Part shown: one piece after another, positions 32,740-41,126 of the stretch
Layout of the letters: each line of letters starts with the position of its first letter
Position numbering within the stretch: the first letter of the stretch is position 1
From: Conexibacter sp. CPCC 205762
GTDB lineage: Bacteria; Actinomycetota; Thermoleophilia; Solirubrobacterales; Solirubrobacteraceae
Length of the DNA stretch: 64,000 nt
Assembly (NCBI RefSeq): GCF_030646155.1
Contig: NZ_JAUTDN010000020.1
Span: 1-64,000 of the forward strand
Direction: 5' to 3'
Translations under genes and position numbers: made by a program
The notes under the pieces: model-generated
The model's input: the letters and a program-made list of their open reading frames with translations, nothing else
The model's database searches: none
Told to the model about the DNA's origin: nothing

Positions 32740-33104
32740 AGACGGCCCCCGCCGACCCGCTCGCGCGCGTGCGCGCACGTGAAGCGAGCGACCCGGCGAC
32801 CTTTCCCTCGTTCCGCCTGCTGGAGGCGATGTCGTTGGTCCACTCGGGCGTCTACGCGGCGCTGATCTTCTTCTGGCTCGGTCCCGAGAACCCGACGGCG
32901 ACGATGCTGCTGGGGTGGGCCCACGGGCTCCTGTGGATAGCGATGTCGCTGCTCTGCATCGTCGCCGCACGGCGCCGCACGATCCCCTTCTGGCTCGCCG
33001 TCGTCGTCGCCGTGATCGGCGGATTGGGACCGTTCGCGGGGACGGCGGGCTTCCTCTGGGAAGCCCATCGACGGCGCAGCGCCAACGCTCCTCAAACTTC
33101 CTAG
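32736..33104 (+). CDS. DUF3817 family membrane protein
   Basis: Small integral membrane protein of 122 residues with three hydrophobic segments (MSLVHSGVYAALIFFWLG, MLLGWAHGLLWIAMSLLCIVAA, FWLAVVVAVIGGLGPFAGTAGFLW). The pattern FRLLEAMSLVHS and GWAHGLLWI matches DUF3817, a family often encoded near actinobacterial housekeeping genes; function unknown. Translationally coupled to the Nudix gene by an ATGA overlap. Confidence 0.85.
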   Translation: MKTAPADPLARVRAREASDPATFPSFRLLEAMSLVHSGVYAALIFFWLGPENPTATMLLGWAHGLLWIAMSLLCIVAARRRTIPFWLAVVVAVIGGLGPFAGTAGFLWEAHRRRSANAPQTS

Positions 33105-33164
33105 ACGAAAGTCGACTACCAGGACATGCTCGACGCCGACGAATCGCTATTGTCAGACAACGAG

Positions 33165-36100
33165 ATGTCCGTGGACACCACAGTCCAGGTGGTCATGCCC
33201 CAGATGGGCGATTCAGTGACGGAAGGTACCGTCCTCGAATGGCACAAGGCTGAGGGCGACTCGATCGAAGCAGACGAAACGCTCGTCGAGATCTCGACCG
33301 ACAAGGTCGACGCTGAGGTTCCGGCCCCTACCTCTGGCACCGTCGTGAGAATCTTCGCCGCCGAGGGTGACACGGTCACCGTCGGGGCCGTCCTCGCCGA
33401 GATCGCCCCCGGCGACGGCGCGGCCGCTCCCAGCGGCTCCAACGGCGACGCGCCCGCCGCCGACGCCCCGTCCGGCGACGCCGCCGAGGCGCAGACGATC
33501 GAGATCGTCATGCCGCAGATGGGCGAGTCGGTCACCGAAGGCGTCGTGCTCGAGTGGCATGTCGAGGCCGGCCAGACGGTCGCCGTCGACGACACCGTCA
33601 TCGAGATCTCGACCGACAAGGTCGACGCCGAGGTGCCGGCCCCCGCCGCCGGCACGATCAGCGAGACGCTCGTCGCCGCCGGCGACACCGTCACCGTCGG
33701 CCAGGTGCTGGCGCGGATGACGACCTCCGGCGCCGGCGCGTCCGCCGGGGTCGCCACGGGCGGCTCCCCCACCCCCGCCGCCAGACCTTCCCCGCAGGCT
33801 GCCCCGGGTCAGCTCGACGAGTCCGGCAACGCCTCGCCGGTCGCGCGTCGCGCGGCCGCCGCGCTCGGCGTCGCACTCGACGCCGTCGCCGGCTCGGGCC
33901 GCGCCGGCCGGATCGTCAAGGACGACGTCCTCGCCGCCGCCAACGGCGGCAGCAACGGCGCGAAGAACGGCACGGCGCCCGCCGCCACGCCCGCGGGCGC
34001 GACCGTCATCAAGGGCGGCGCCGCGATGCTCGCCAGATACATGGACGAGTCGCGCTCGATCCCGACGGCGACCTCCTTCCGCACGCTCACCGTCACGACG
34101 CTCGACGCGCGCCGCAAGCAGCTCAAGGCCGCCGGCCTGAAGGTCTCCTTCACGCACCTGATCGCCTACGCGATCGCGAGAGCGGGCCACGACCAGCCGG
34201 TGATGGCGCACCACTTCGCCGAGATCGACGGCAAGCCGAACCGCATCGACGACGGCGGCGTCAACCTCGGCCTCGCCGTCGACGTCGAGAAGAAGGACGG
34301 CTCGCGCACGCTGATGGTCCCGGTCATCAGACACGCGGACAAGCTCGACTTCAAGGGCTTCCTCGACGCCTACAACGCGCTCGTCGACAAGGCCCGCACG
34401 AACACGCTGACGGCCGACGACCTGACCGGCGGCAACGTCACGCTGACGAACCCGGGCGGGATCGGCACCGTCGCCTCCGTGCCGCGGCTGATGACCGGCC
34501 AGGGCACGATCATCGCGACCGGCTCGATCGCCTACCCGGTCGGCCTCGGCGCGATCGGCGAGCTGATCGGCGCCGAGAAGGTCATGTCGATGACGTCGAC
34601 CTACGACCACCGCATCATCCAGGGTGCGGAGTCGGGTCGCTTCCTGCAGCGGATCGAGCTGTACCTGCAGGGCGAGGACGGCTTCTACGAGCAGGTCTTC
34701 GCCGACCTCGGCGTCACGCTGCCCGCGCTGCCGCCGAAGCCGCAGCCGAACTTCGCCGCCCCCGCGGCCGCCGCTCCGGCACCGACGACCGCCGCCGCGA
34801 CCGGCGACGGCGTCCCGAGCGAGGAGCTGCTGCAGGCCGTCCAGGCGGCCGTGTCGCTGCTGAAGGCCCACCGCACGCACGGCCACCTCGCCGCGCGGCT
34901 GGACCCGCTCGGCTCCGAGCCGGTCGGCGACTCGGGCCTCGATCCCGAGCCGCTGGGCCTGACGCCCGAGCTGATGGCGCAGCTGCCGGCGCGGATCATG
35001 CGGATGGGCGTGCCCGGCGCGACCTTCGCCGACGCGCTGCCGCACCTGCGCGAGACCTACTGCGGCTCGATCGCCTACGAGATCGAGCACATCGCCTCGC
35101 ACCGCCAGCGCGTCTGGCTGCGCGAGAAGATCGAGACCGGCGCCTTCCGCTCGCCGCTCACCAACGACGAGCAGAAGGTCCTGCTGAGACGCCTGATCGC
35201 GGTCGACGCGTTCGAGCGCTTCATGCACAAGGCCTACCTCGGCCAGAAGCAGTTCTCGATCGAGGGCCTCGACATGACGGTCCCGATGATCGACGAGCTG
35301 GTGCGCCTCGCCGCCACGCGCGGCGGTCGCGAGGTCGTGATCGGCATGGCCCACCGCGGCCGCCTGAACGTGCTCGCGCACAACCTGCGCCGCTCCTACG
35401 GCTCGATCTTCGCCGAGTTCGAGGGCGTCTCGACGCTCGACGTGATCACCTCGATCCCCGACGGCGGCACCGGCGACGTCAAGTACCACCACGGCGCGCG
35501 CGGCTCGTTCGAGGTCGCGGGCGGCGAGGAGATCGTCGTCCGGCTGGAGTCGAACCCGTCGCACCTGGAGTTCGTCGCGCCGGTCGCGACCGGCGCCACG
35601 CGCGCGGCCCAGACGACCCGTCAGGGCCCGCACGCGCACCAGGACACGAACGCCGCCTTCCCGATCGTCCTGCACGGCGACGCGGCCTTCCCGGGCCAGG
35701 GCATCGTCGCGGAGACGTTCAACCTGCAGGCGCTCGACGGCTACACCGTCGGCGGCACGATCCACCTGATCCAGAACAACCAGGTCGGCTTCACGACCGA
35801 CCCGGACGACTCCCGCTCGACCCGCTGGGCGTCGGACATGGCCAAGGGCTTCGACGTGCCGATCATCCACGTCAACGCCGACGACGTGGCGGCCTGCGTC
35901 TCCGCGACGCGGCTGGCGCACGCGTACCGCCAGGAGTTCGGTCACGACGTCGTGATCGACCTGATCGGCTACCGCCGCTTCGGCCACAACGAGGCCGACG
36001 AGCCGGCGTACACGCAGCCGGAGATGTACCTGACGATCAGAAGACACCCGACGCTGCCGCAGCTGTACAGCAGGCAGCTCGTCGAGGCCGGGGTCGTCTC

Positions 36101-37454
36101 GCAGGACGAGGTCGACGCGATCACGAACGAGATCTGGCAGCGGCTGACCGAGGACCACCAGGAGCTGAAGGCGCGCCTCGCGGCCGCCACCCCGGTCGAG
36201 CAGGGCACCGGCGAGTACAAGCTCGACCGCACGCCCTCGCCCGAGGTCGCCACCGCGGTCGACGCCGACCGCCTGCGCAGACTCAACGAGGACCTGCTGC
36301 GCGTCCCGGACGGCTTCACCGTCCACCCCAAGCTGGTGCGCTCGCTCGACCAGCGGCGCGACGCGCTCGGGGCCGACGGCGGCATCTCCTGGGCCCACGC
36401 CGAGCAGCTGGCGTTCGCCTCGCTGCTGCAGGAGGGCACGCCGATCCGCCTCACCGGCCAGGACGCCGAGCGCGGCACCTTCTCGCAGCGCCACATGGTG
36501 CTGCACGACCCGAAGACCGGGCAGGAGTACTGCCCGATCCAGAACCTGCCGGAGGCGCTCGCGCCGATGGAGCTGCACAACTCTCCGCTGTCGGAGATGG
36601 CGGCGATGGGCTTCGAGTACGGCTACTCGCAGGAGGGGCCGGAGACGCTCGTGCTGTGGGAGGGCCAGTTCGGCGACTTCGCCAACGGCGCCCAGGTGAT
36701 CATCGACCAGTTCATCGTCTCGGGCCTGGCGAAGTGGGGCCAGAGCAGCCGTCTGACGCTGCTGCTGCCGCACGCCTACGAGGGCTCGGGCCCGGAGCAC
36801 TCCTCCGCGCGCCTGGAGCGCTTCCTCCAGCTCGCGGCCGAGGGCAACATCCGCGTCGCCTACCCGACGACGCCGGCGCAGTACTTCCACCTGCTGCGCC
36901 GTCAGGCGAAGATCGCCAAGCAGCGCCCGCTGATCGTGATGACGCCGAAGTCGCTGCTGCGCCTGCCGCAGGCGAGCAACCGCGTCGAGCACCTGTCGGA
37001 CACGCAGTTCTTCCCGGTGCTGGCGGAGCCGCGCGTCGACGACCAGCAGGTGACGCGCCTGATCCTCTGCACCGGCAAGGTCTACTACGACCTCGTCGGC
37101 AGCGAGCAGCGCAAGGACAAGCCGCAGATCGCGGTCGGCCGCGTCGAGCTGCTGTACCCGTTCCCGCAGGCGCAGATCCTCGAGCTGGTCGCCAGATACC
37201 CGAACCTCAGAGAGGTCGTCTGGCTGCAGGAGGAGCCGCGCAACATGGGCGCTCGCGCGCACATGTCCCCGCGCCTCATGCAGATCCTCTCGCGCGACCT
37301 CAGATTCGGCTACATCGGCCGTCCCGAGCGGGCCTCGACGGCGGAGGGCTACCCCGCCGCGCACGCGGCCGAGCAGCGCCGCATCGTCGAGACCGCGCTC
37401 GACCTCGAGCGGCCGGTCGGGATGTACCCGATCAAGCTGCCGGGCGAGCGCTAG
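33165..37454 (+). CDS. kgd: Multifunctional 2-oxoglutarate dehydrogenase: two lipoyl domains, PSBD, E2 succinyltransferase and E1 in one chain
   Basis: TCA-cycle enzyme of 1429 residues. Lipoyl domain 1 spans about 5-80 (lipoyl-lysine K47 in STDKVDAE) and lipoyl domain 2 about 110-185 (K152). A peripheral-subunit-binding domain lies near 220-255 (ASPVARRAAAALG). The E2 acyltransferase domain is 285-505 with the catalytic His in TYDHRIIQG. The E1 domain runs from about 551, with thiamine-diphosphate motifs GMAHRGRLNVL and a GDAAFPGQG to NNQVGFTT block. Mycobacterial Kgd lacks the lipoyl and binding domains, so this chain is more complete. I start at ATG 33165; the upstream ATG 33126 would add codons rare here (CTA, TTG, TCA). 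Confidence 0.9.
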   Translation: MSVDTTVQVVMPQMGDSVTEGTVLEWHKAEGDSIEADETLVEISTDKVDAEVPAPTSGTVVRIFAAEGDTVTVGAVLAEIAPGDGAAAPSGSNGDAPAADAPSGDAAEAQTIEIVMPQMGESVTEGVVLEWHVEAGQTVAVDDTVIEISTDKVDAEVPAPAAGTISETLVAAGDTVTVGQVLARMTTSGAGASAGVATGGSPTPAARPSPQAAPGQLDESGNASPVARRAAAALGVALDAVAGSGRAGRIVKDDVLAAANGGSNGAKNGTAPAATPAGATVIKGGAAMLARYMDESRSIPTATSFRTLTVTTLDARRKQLKAAGLKVSFTHLIAYAIARAGHDQPVMAHHFAEIDGKPNRIDDGGVNLGLAVDVEKKDGSRTLMVPVIRHADKLDFKGFLDAYNALVDKARTNTLTADDLTGGNVTLTNPGGIGTVASVPRLMTGQGTIIATGSIAYPVGLGAIGELIGAEKVMSMTSTYDHRIIQGAESGRFLQRIELYLQGEDGFYEQVFADLGVTLPALPPKPQPNFAAPAAAAPAPTTAAATGDGVPSEELLQAVQAAVSLLKAHRTHGHLAARLDPLGSEPVGDSGLDPEPLGLTPELMAQLPARIMRMGVPGATFADALPHLRETYCGSIAYEIEHIASHRQRVWLREKIETGAFRSPLTNDEQKVLLRRLIAVDAFERFMHKAYLGQKQFSIEGLDMTVPMIDELVRLAATRGGREVVIGMAHRGRLNVLAHNLRRSYGSIFAEFEGVSTLDVITSIPDGGTGDVKYHHGARGSFEVAGGEEIVVRLESNPSHLEFVAPVATGATRAAQTTRQGPHAHQDTNAAFPIVLHGDAAFPGQGIVAETFNLQALDGYTVGGTIHLIQNNQVGFTTDPDDSRSTRWASDMAKGFDVPIIHVNADDVAACVSATRLAHAYRQEFGHDVVIDLIGYRRFGHNEADEPAYTQPEMYLTIRRHPTLPQLYSRQLVEAGVVSQDEVDAITNEIWQRLTEDHQELKARLAAATPVEQGTGEYKLDRTPSPEVATAVDADRLRRLNEDLLRVPDGFTVHPKLVRSLDQRRDALGADGGISWAHAEQLAFASLLQEGTPIRLTGQDAERGTFSQRHMVLHDPKTGQEYCPIQNLPEALAPMELHNSPLSEMAAMGFEYGYSQEGPETLVLWEGQFGDFANGAQVIIDQFIVSGLAKWGQSSRLTLLLPHAYEGSGPEHSSARLERFLQLAAEGNIRVAYPTTPAQYFHLLRRQAKIAKQRPLIVMTPKSLLRLPQASNRVEHLSDTQFFPVLAEPRVDDQQVTRLILCTGKVYYDLVGSEQRKDKPQIAVGRVELLYPFPQAQILELVARYPNLREVVWLQEEPRNMGARAHMSPRLMQILSRDLRFGYIGRPERASTAEGYPAAHAAEQRRIVETALDLERPVGMYPIKLPGER

Positions 37455-37463
37455 AAGCTGGAG

Positions 37464-38189
37464 CTACAGGCCCCGGGCCGCGTCGAGCGGCCCGGCGTCG
37501 GCCCAGGCGGTGACGTCGACGTCGGCGTCGAGATAGCCGTGGGTCAGCAGCCAGTCCTTCTGCACCCGCAGCGCGTCGAGCGCGCGGGCGTCGAGCCGGG
37601 CCGCGGGCAGCAGCTCGGCGAGCTGGCGCGCGACGGTCCGCGGACGCGTCCGCAGCAGCCGCTCGGAGACGGTCACCGCCAGCGGCGTCGTCGCGTTGAC
37701 GCGCACCATCGGATCGAGGTGGCGGCCGAGGTCGACGACCTCGACGGCGCTGAGCTGCCGCGCGACGGCGCGGCCTTCAGGCCCGGCGACGTAGATCGCG
37801 TCGACGCTGCCGTCGGCGAGCGCGGCCGCCTCGGCGGCGTACGGAGCGGCGTCCTCGGCCGCTGCCAGCTCGACCTCGTCGTACTCGTCGCAGAAGAGGC
37901 AGGAGAGCGCGGTCGCGGAGTGGAAGCCGCGGCTGGCGGCGGCGCGGCGCACGTCGACGGCGAGCTGCTCGTCGCGCGCCGGCAGGCCGAGACGGCGCCC
38001 GGCCAGCTGCGCCGGCTCGCCGATCCCGCTGCCGGGCAGCGCGAGCACCGCCTGGTAGTGCGGCACGGAGACCAGCCCGACGAGCCGCGTCTCGGCTCCC
38101 TCGCCGCGCGCGTGCAGCGCGCTGACGTTGTCGCACTGCTCGATACAGCCGGAGGCGTCACGCCCGGCAACGGTCTGCTCAGGCGTCAT
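37464..38189 (-). CDS. DszB/NMT1-like substrate-binding-fold protein without signal peptide
   Basis: Protein of 241 residues with the two-lobed fold of ABC solute-binding proteins for sulfonates and thiamine precursors. Blocks TRLVGLVSV, GEPAQLAGRRLGLPA, LADGSVDAIYVAG and VVDLG, and a C-terminal LDALRVQKDWLLTHGYL, resemble DszB, the cytosolic 2'-hydroxybiphenyl-2-sulfinate desulfinase. No signal sequence and no transporter genes nearby favour an intracellular role. A cysteine close to the N-terminus (GCIEQCDN) could be catalytic as in DszB. True substrate unknown. A leader of about 190 nt with a strong hairpin precedes it. It converges on kgd with 9 bp between stops. Confidence 0.65.
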   Translation of the reverse strand: MTPEQTVAGRDASGCIEQCDNVSALHARGEGAETRLVGLVSVPHYQAVLALPGSGIGEPAQLAGRRLGLPARDEQLAVDVRRAAASRGFHSATALSCLFCDEYDEVELAAAEDAAPYAAEAAALADGSVDAIYVAGPEGRAVARQLSAVEVVDLGRHLDPMVRVNATTPLAVTVSERLLRTRPRTVARQLAELLPAARLDARALDALRVQKDWLLTHGYLDADVDVTAWADAGPLDAARGL

Positions 38190-38385
38190 GCGCGCACGCT
38201 CCGTTCACAGAATGGGGGAAGAGTTCGGATGGCAGGGCTGGGGCGTCCCCGGACACCCCAGGAGCCGATCGCGACGCCCGCCGCAGGCTCCTCAGCCGAC
38301 CACGCCCCGTTCGAGGCTGTCCCCGGACTGCTCCCTCGATTAGTTCGATTGCCGGTCGGCTTTGCCCTATTTGCCATCCGCGAGC
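38190..38385 (-). promoter_or_regulatory. Long leader of the DszB-like gene with a strong hairpin
   Basis: From a likely -10 (TACGCT on the minus strand, 38386-38391) about 190 nt of untranslated RNA would precede the gene. Near its 3' end CTGGGGTGTCC and GGACGCCCCAG (38238-38261) form an 11-bp stem with one G-U-type mismatch and a very short loop. The sequence does not match a riboswitch class that I can name. Confidence 0.45.
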
Positions 38386-38391
38386 AGCGTA
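38386..38391 (-). promoter_or_regulatory. Probable -10 element for the DszB-like gene
   Basis: TACGCT on the minus strand, in the divergent spacer with the alkyltransferase-like gene. Confidence 0.4.
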
Positions 38392-38427
38392 GCACGTTTC
38401 TCGACCGGATTGGTCGAGATAGCCGAT

Positions 38428-38433
38428 TAGGCT
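38428..38433 (+). promoter_or_regulatory. -10 element of a probably leaderless transcript (ATL)
   Basis: TAGGCT, 6 nt, ATG at 38440. Confidence 0.55.
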
Positions 38434-38439
38434 GTCGCC

Positions 38440-38721
38440 ATGGGCAAAGCGGAGCAGACTGCCAAACGGATCCTCGCGCGCGTGCGCGCGACGCCGGAGG
38501 GGTTCGTGCGCACCTACGGCGACGTCTCCCCCGGCGCGCCGCGCGTCGCCGGCGCGGTCCTGTCCGAGCTGGACGCGGGCGACCCCGTCCCCTGGCACCG
38601 GATCGTGCGCGCCGACGGCTCGCTCGCGAAGGGCGACCGCCAGCGCGCGCTGCTGGAGGCCGAGGGCGTGCCGTTCCGCGGCGCGCGCGTCGACATGCGC
38701 GCCGCGCGACTGCCGGTTTGA
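38440..38721 (+). CDS. Alkyltransferase-like protein (ATL)
   Basis: A 93-residue protein equal to the DNA-binding half of MGMT. The active-site motif is PWHRIV, with Trp replacing the acceptor Cys, the hallmark of ATL proteins, which bind O6-alkylguanine lesions and hand them to nucleotide excision repair. Other family blocks: VRTYGDVSPGAPRVAGAVL and the C-terminal LAKGDRQRALLEAEGV. It complements the Ogt and AdaA-AlkA genes earlier in the window. Confidence 0.92.
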   Translation: MGKAEQTAKRILARVRATPEGFVRTYGDVSPGAPRVAGAVLSELDAGDPVPWHRIVRADGSLAKGDRQRALLEAEGVPFRGARVDMRAARLPV

Positions 38722-38726
38722 CGCGC

Positions 38727-38732
38727 TAGCGT
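38727..38732 (+). promoter_or_regulatory. -10 element of a probably leaderless transcript (yjbQ)
   Basis: TAGCGT, 7 nt, ATG at 38740, in an 18-bp gap after the ATL gene, so yjbQ can be transcribed independently. Confidence 0.5.
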
Positions 38733-38739
38733 CCTCCCC

Positions 38740-39165
38740 ATGTGGCTCCAACGGCATTTCCGGCTCGATCCCGTCCCGCGCGGCTTCCACCTGATCACGC
38801 GCGAGGTCGCCGCCGCGCTGCCCGAGCTGGAGCGGCTGAACGTCGGCCTGCTGCACCTCCACATCCAGCACACCTCGGCCTCGCTGGCGCTGAACGAGAA
38901 CGCCGACCCGAGCGTCCGCCGCGACTTCGAGGCCTGGTTCGACCAGGCGGTGCCCGAGCGCGCGCACTATTGGACCCACACGGCCGAGGGCCCCGACGAC
39001 ATGCCCGCCCACATCAAGGCGAGCCTGCTCGGCCCCTCGCTGACGCTGCCGATCACGGCCGGCCGGCTCGCGCTCGGCACCTGGCAGGGGATCTACCTGT
39101 GCGAGCACCGCGACCACGGCGGCCCCCGCTCGCTGGTCGCGACGGCGCAGGGCGAGGCCGGCTAG
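38740..39165 (+). CDS. yjbQ: YjbQ/UPF0047 family protein
   Basis: A 141-residue protein of the secondary thiamine-phosphate synthase (YjbQ) family. Diagnostic blocks are [52 protein letters not shown] and [15 protein letters not shown], which include the conserved His, Glu and Asp residues. Members have weak thiamine-phosphate synthase activity in vitro; the main role is unclear. Its TAG stop is shared in a CTAG palindrome with the stop of the convergent nucS gene (39162-39165). Confidence 0.92.
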   Translation: MWLQRHFRLDPVPRGFHLITREVAAALPELERLNVGLLHLHIQHTSASLALNENADPSVRRDFEAWFDQAVPERAHYWTHTAEGPDDMPAHIKASLLGPSLTLPITAGRLALGTWQGIYLCEHRDHGGPRSLVATAQGEAG

Positions 39166-39833
39166 CCGAACAGCGTCAGATCGGGCTCGCGCTCGCCGCG
39201 CAGCACCGCGAGGTCGACCTCGACGCAGACGATCCCGCGCGCCTCGGCGAGCACGCGCGCCTGCGGCTTGATCGACTGCGCCGCGAGCACGCCGCGGCAG
39301 TCGGCCATCGCCGGGTCGTGTCTGATCCGCTCGAGATAGCGGGTCAGCTGCTCGACGGCGTCGATCGTGCCGACGCGCTTGATCTCGACCGCGATCCAGC
39401 CGTCGGTCTCGTCGCGGCACATCAGGTCGACCGGGCCGATGTCGGTCGGCCACTCGCGCCGCACCAGCCGGAAGCCCTCGCCGCACCAGTGCGGCTGCTC
39501 GGCCAGCAGCTCCTGCAGGTGGGCCTCGACGCCGTCCTTCTCCAGCGCTGCCGCCTCGCCCATGTCGTGCGTGACGTCGGAGAGCACCTCGACGACGCGG
39601 ATGTCAAGCCGGTCCTCGTCCTTGCCGGCGAACTTGCGCACGACGATGTGCTCCGGCGACTCCTCGATCGTCGTCGGCGGCGTCATCCAGTTGCTCGGCT
39701 TGTACGAGCCGTGATCGGCGTGTACGAGCACCGAGCCGTCGGACTTGATCATGATCAGCCGCAGCGCCTCCGGCAGCAGCGCATCGAGACGGCCGGTGTA
39801 ACGAACCTCGCAGCGGGCGACGATCAAACGCAT
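39162..39833 (-). CDS. nucS: Mismatch-specific endonuclease NucS/EndoMS
   Basis: Nuclease of 223 residues providing the non-canonical mismatch repair of actinobacteria and archaea lacking MutS/MutL. N-terminal DNA-binding and dimerisation domain ([31 protein letters not shown]), C-terminal RecB-like nuclease with the catalytic triad in GPVDLMCRD and [10 protein letters not shown], and [10 protein letters not shown]. The length and motifs match the family. It works with the beta clamp; a C-terminal LTLFG end fits a clamp-binding tail. Confidence 0.95.
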   Translation of the reverse strand: MRLIVARCEVRYTGRLDALLPEALRLIMIKSDGSVLVHADHGSYKPSNWMTPPTTIEESPEHIVVRKFAGKDEDRLDIRVVEVLSDVTHDMGEAAALEKDGVEAHLQELLAEQPHWCGEGFRLVRREWPTDIGPVDLMCRDETDGWIAVEIKRVGTIDAVEQLTRYLERIRHDPAMADCRGVLAAQSIKPQARVLAEARGIVCVEVDLAVLRGEREPDLTLFG

Positions 39834-39900
39834 CGGTCGGCAACGGTAGCGACCCCGCTCGACGGAGGCGGTCGCGATCGATTGATAGATTCAATCCGTC

Positions 39901-41079
39901 ATGATCGAGCCGGTCTTTCAGCCGCCGCCCCTGACCGACCTCGACCACGAGGTGCTGGGGCTGATCGAGGAGCTGCGCGTGCAGTTGCGCTACCGCGTCG
40001 CCGAACCGCGGCGCTGGACGGCCAACCTGCGGCGGATGACGCTCGCGCACTCCGTGCAGGGGTCGAACAGCATCGAGGGCTACCTCGCGACGCTCGACGA
40101 CGTCGCGGCCGCCGTCGACGACGAGCCGACGCTGAGCGCCAGCGAGGAGACCGAGCAGGCGCTGCACGGGTACCGCGATGCGATGACCTACGTGCTGCAG
40201 GTCGCGCAGGATCCGAGCGCGACGATCGACGCGAGTCTGTTGAAGGCGCTCCACTTCATGATGCTGCGACACGATCTCGCGATGCGGCCGGGACGTTGGC
40301 GGGCCGGCTTCGTCGGCGTCCACGACGAGCGCAGTGGCGAGCTGGTCTACCACGCGCCCGATGCCGAGCGCGTGCCGGCGCTGATCGACGCGATGCTCGA
40401 CCGGCTCAGCGGCGACGACCAGCCCCCGCTCGTGCGCGCCGCGATGACCCACCTCAACCTCGTGATGATCCATCCGTTCCGCGACGGCAACGGCCGCATG
40501 GCCCGTTGCCTGCAGACGCTCGTGCTCGCGCGCGAGCAGATCGTCACGCCCGTGCTGTCCAGCATCGAGGAGGAGCTGGGGCGCGACGCGCGCGCCTACT
40601 ACGACGTGCTCGCGGAGGTCGGCCAGGGCCGCTGGCGGCCGGAGCGCAGCACGCGACCATGGCTGCGCTTCTGCCTCACCGCGCACTACCGTCAGGCGAA
40701 GACCCACCTGCGGCGCGTCAACGAGACCGAGCACCTGTGGATCGCGTGCGCCGACCTCGTCGAGCAGCGGCGACTGCCGGAGCGCGCCACCGGTCCGCTG
40801 CTCGACGCGGCGAGCGGGTTGCGGATCCGCAACCCCAGCTACCGCGCGACCGTCGAGATGACCGCCGCCGAGGAGATCTCCGAGCTGACCGCGAGCCGCG
40901 AGCTGAAGGCGCTCGTCGACGCCGGACTGCTGAGACCAGTCGGCGCCAACCGCGCCCGCTACTACCTCGCGGCACCACCGCTGACCGCGCTGCGCGACGC
41001 GATCCGCGCCACGCGACCACCACGCGAGGCCTTCGACCCGTTCGCCGTCGCGAGGGCGCACGATCGCGCTCATCTGTGA
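39901..41079 (+). CDS. Fic family protein (AMPylator-like) with N-terminal inhibitory helix
   Basis: Protein of 392 residues. The Fic active-site loop HPFRDGNGRMAR is intact, including the catalytic His. An N-terminal inhibition motif SNSIEG (S/TxxxE form) makes it a class II Fic protein, normally self-inhibited. The C-terminal third has a winged-helix part (AAEEISELTASRELKALVDAGLLRP). Fic proteins transfer AMP or other phosphate-containing groups onto target proteins. No antitoxin gene is adjacent, in line with the internal inhibitory motif. TAGATT 9 nt before the ATG could be its -10. Confidence 0.92.
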   Translation: MIEPVFQPPPLTDLDHEVLGLIEELRVQLRYRVAEPRRWTANLRRMTLAHSVQGSNSIEGYLATLDDVAAAVDDEPTLSASEETEQALHGYRDAMTYVLQVAQDPSATIDASLLKALHFMMLRHDLAMRPGRWRAGFVGVHDERSGELVYHAPDAERVPALIDAMLDRLSGDDQPPLVRAAMTHLNLVMIHPFRDGNGRMARCLQTLVLAREQIVTPVLSSIEEELGRDARAYYDVLAEVGQGRWRPERSTRPWLRFCLTAHYRQAKTHLRRVNETEHLWIACADLVEQRRLPERATGPLLDAASGLRIRNPSYRATVEMTAAEEISELTASRELKALVDAGLLRPVGANRARYYLAAPPLTALRDAIRATRPPREAFDPFAVARAHDRAHL

Positions 41080-41096
41080 AGCGCTGTGACCGATCC

Positions 41097-41126
41097 TTGC
41101 ACTGACGAACGAAATTCCTCTACCAT
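41097..41126 (+). promoter_or_regulatory. Promoter of the HDxxH protein gene
   Basis: TTGCAC (41097-41102), 18-bp spacer, TACCAT (41121-41126), right after the fic stop. Transcription from here gives a leader of about 285 nt before the ATG at 41415. Confidence 0.55.

Noticed and set aside
33213-37364. A 1383-codon minus-strand frame opposite kgd
   Set aside because: Antisense shadow: repetitive Arg/Val/Asp composition and no recognisable motif, while the plus strand encodes an unmistakable Kgd protein.
38190-38385. SAM, c-di-GMP or cobalamin riboswitch in the DszB-like leader
   Set aside because: Fragments such as GGCAAAGCC and CCGGCAA look suggestive, but the conserved cores of those classes are not present in order.
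38186-38395. Possible leader peptide of about 63 residues (MANRAKPTG...) overlapping the DszB-like ATG
   Set aside because: It has a -10-like box and an ATGA overlap, but uses codons rare in this genome (ACT, CGA, AAT, AGG) and lies over the hairpin leader, so I treat it as untranslated.
39901-41079. Fic toxin-antitoxin pair
   Set aside because: No small antitoxin gene adjacent; the protein carries its own SNSIEG inhibitory motif, typical of stand-alone class II Fic proteins.
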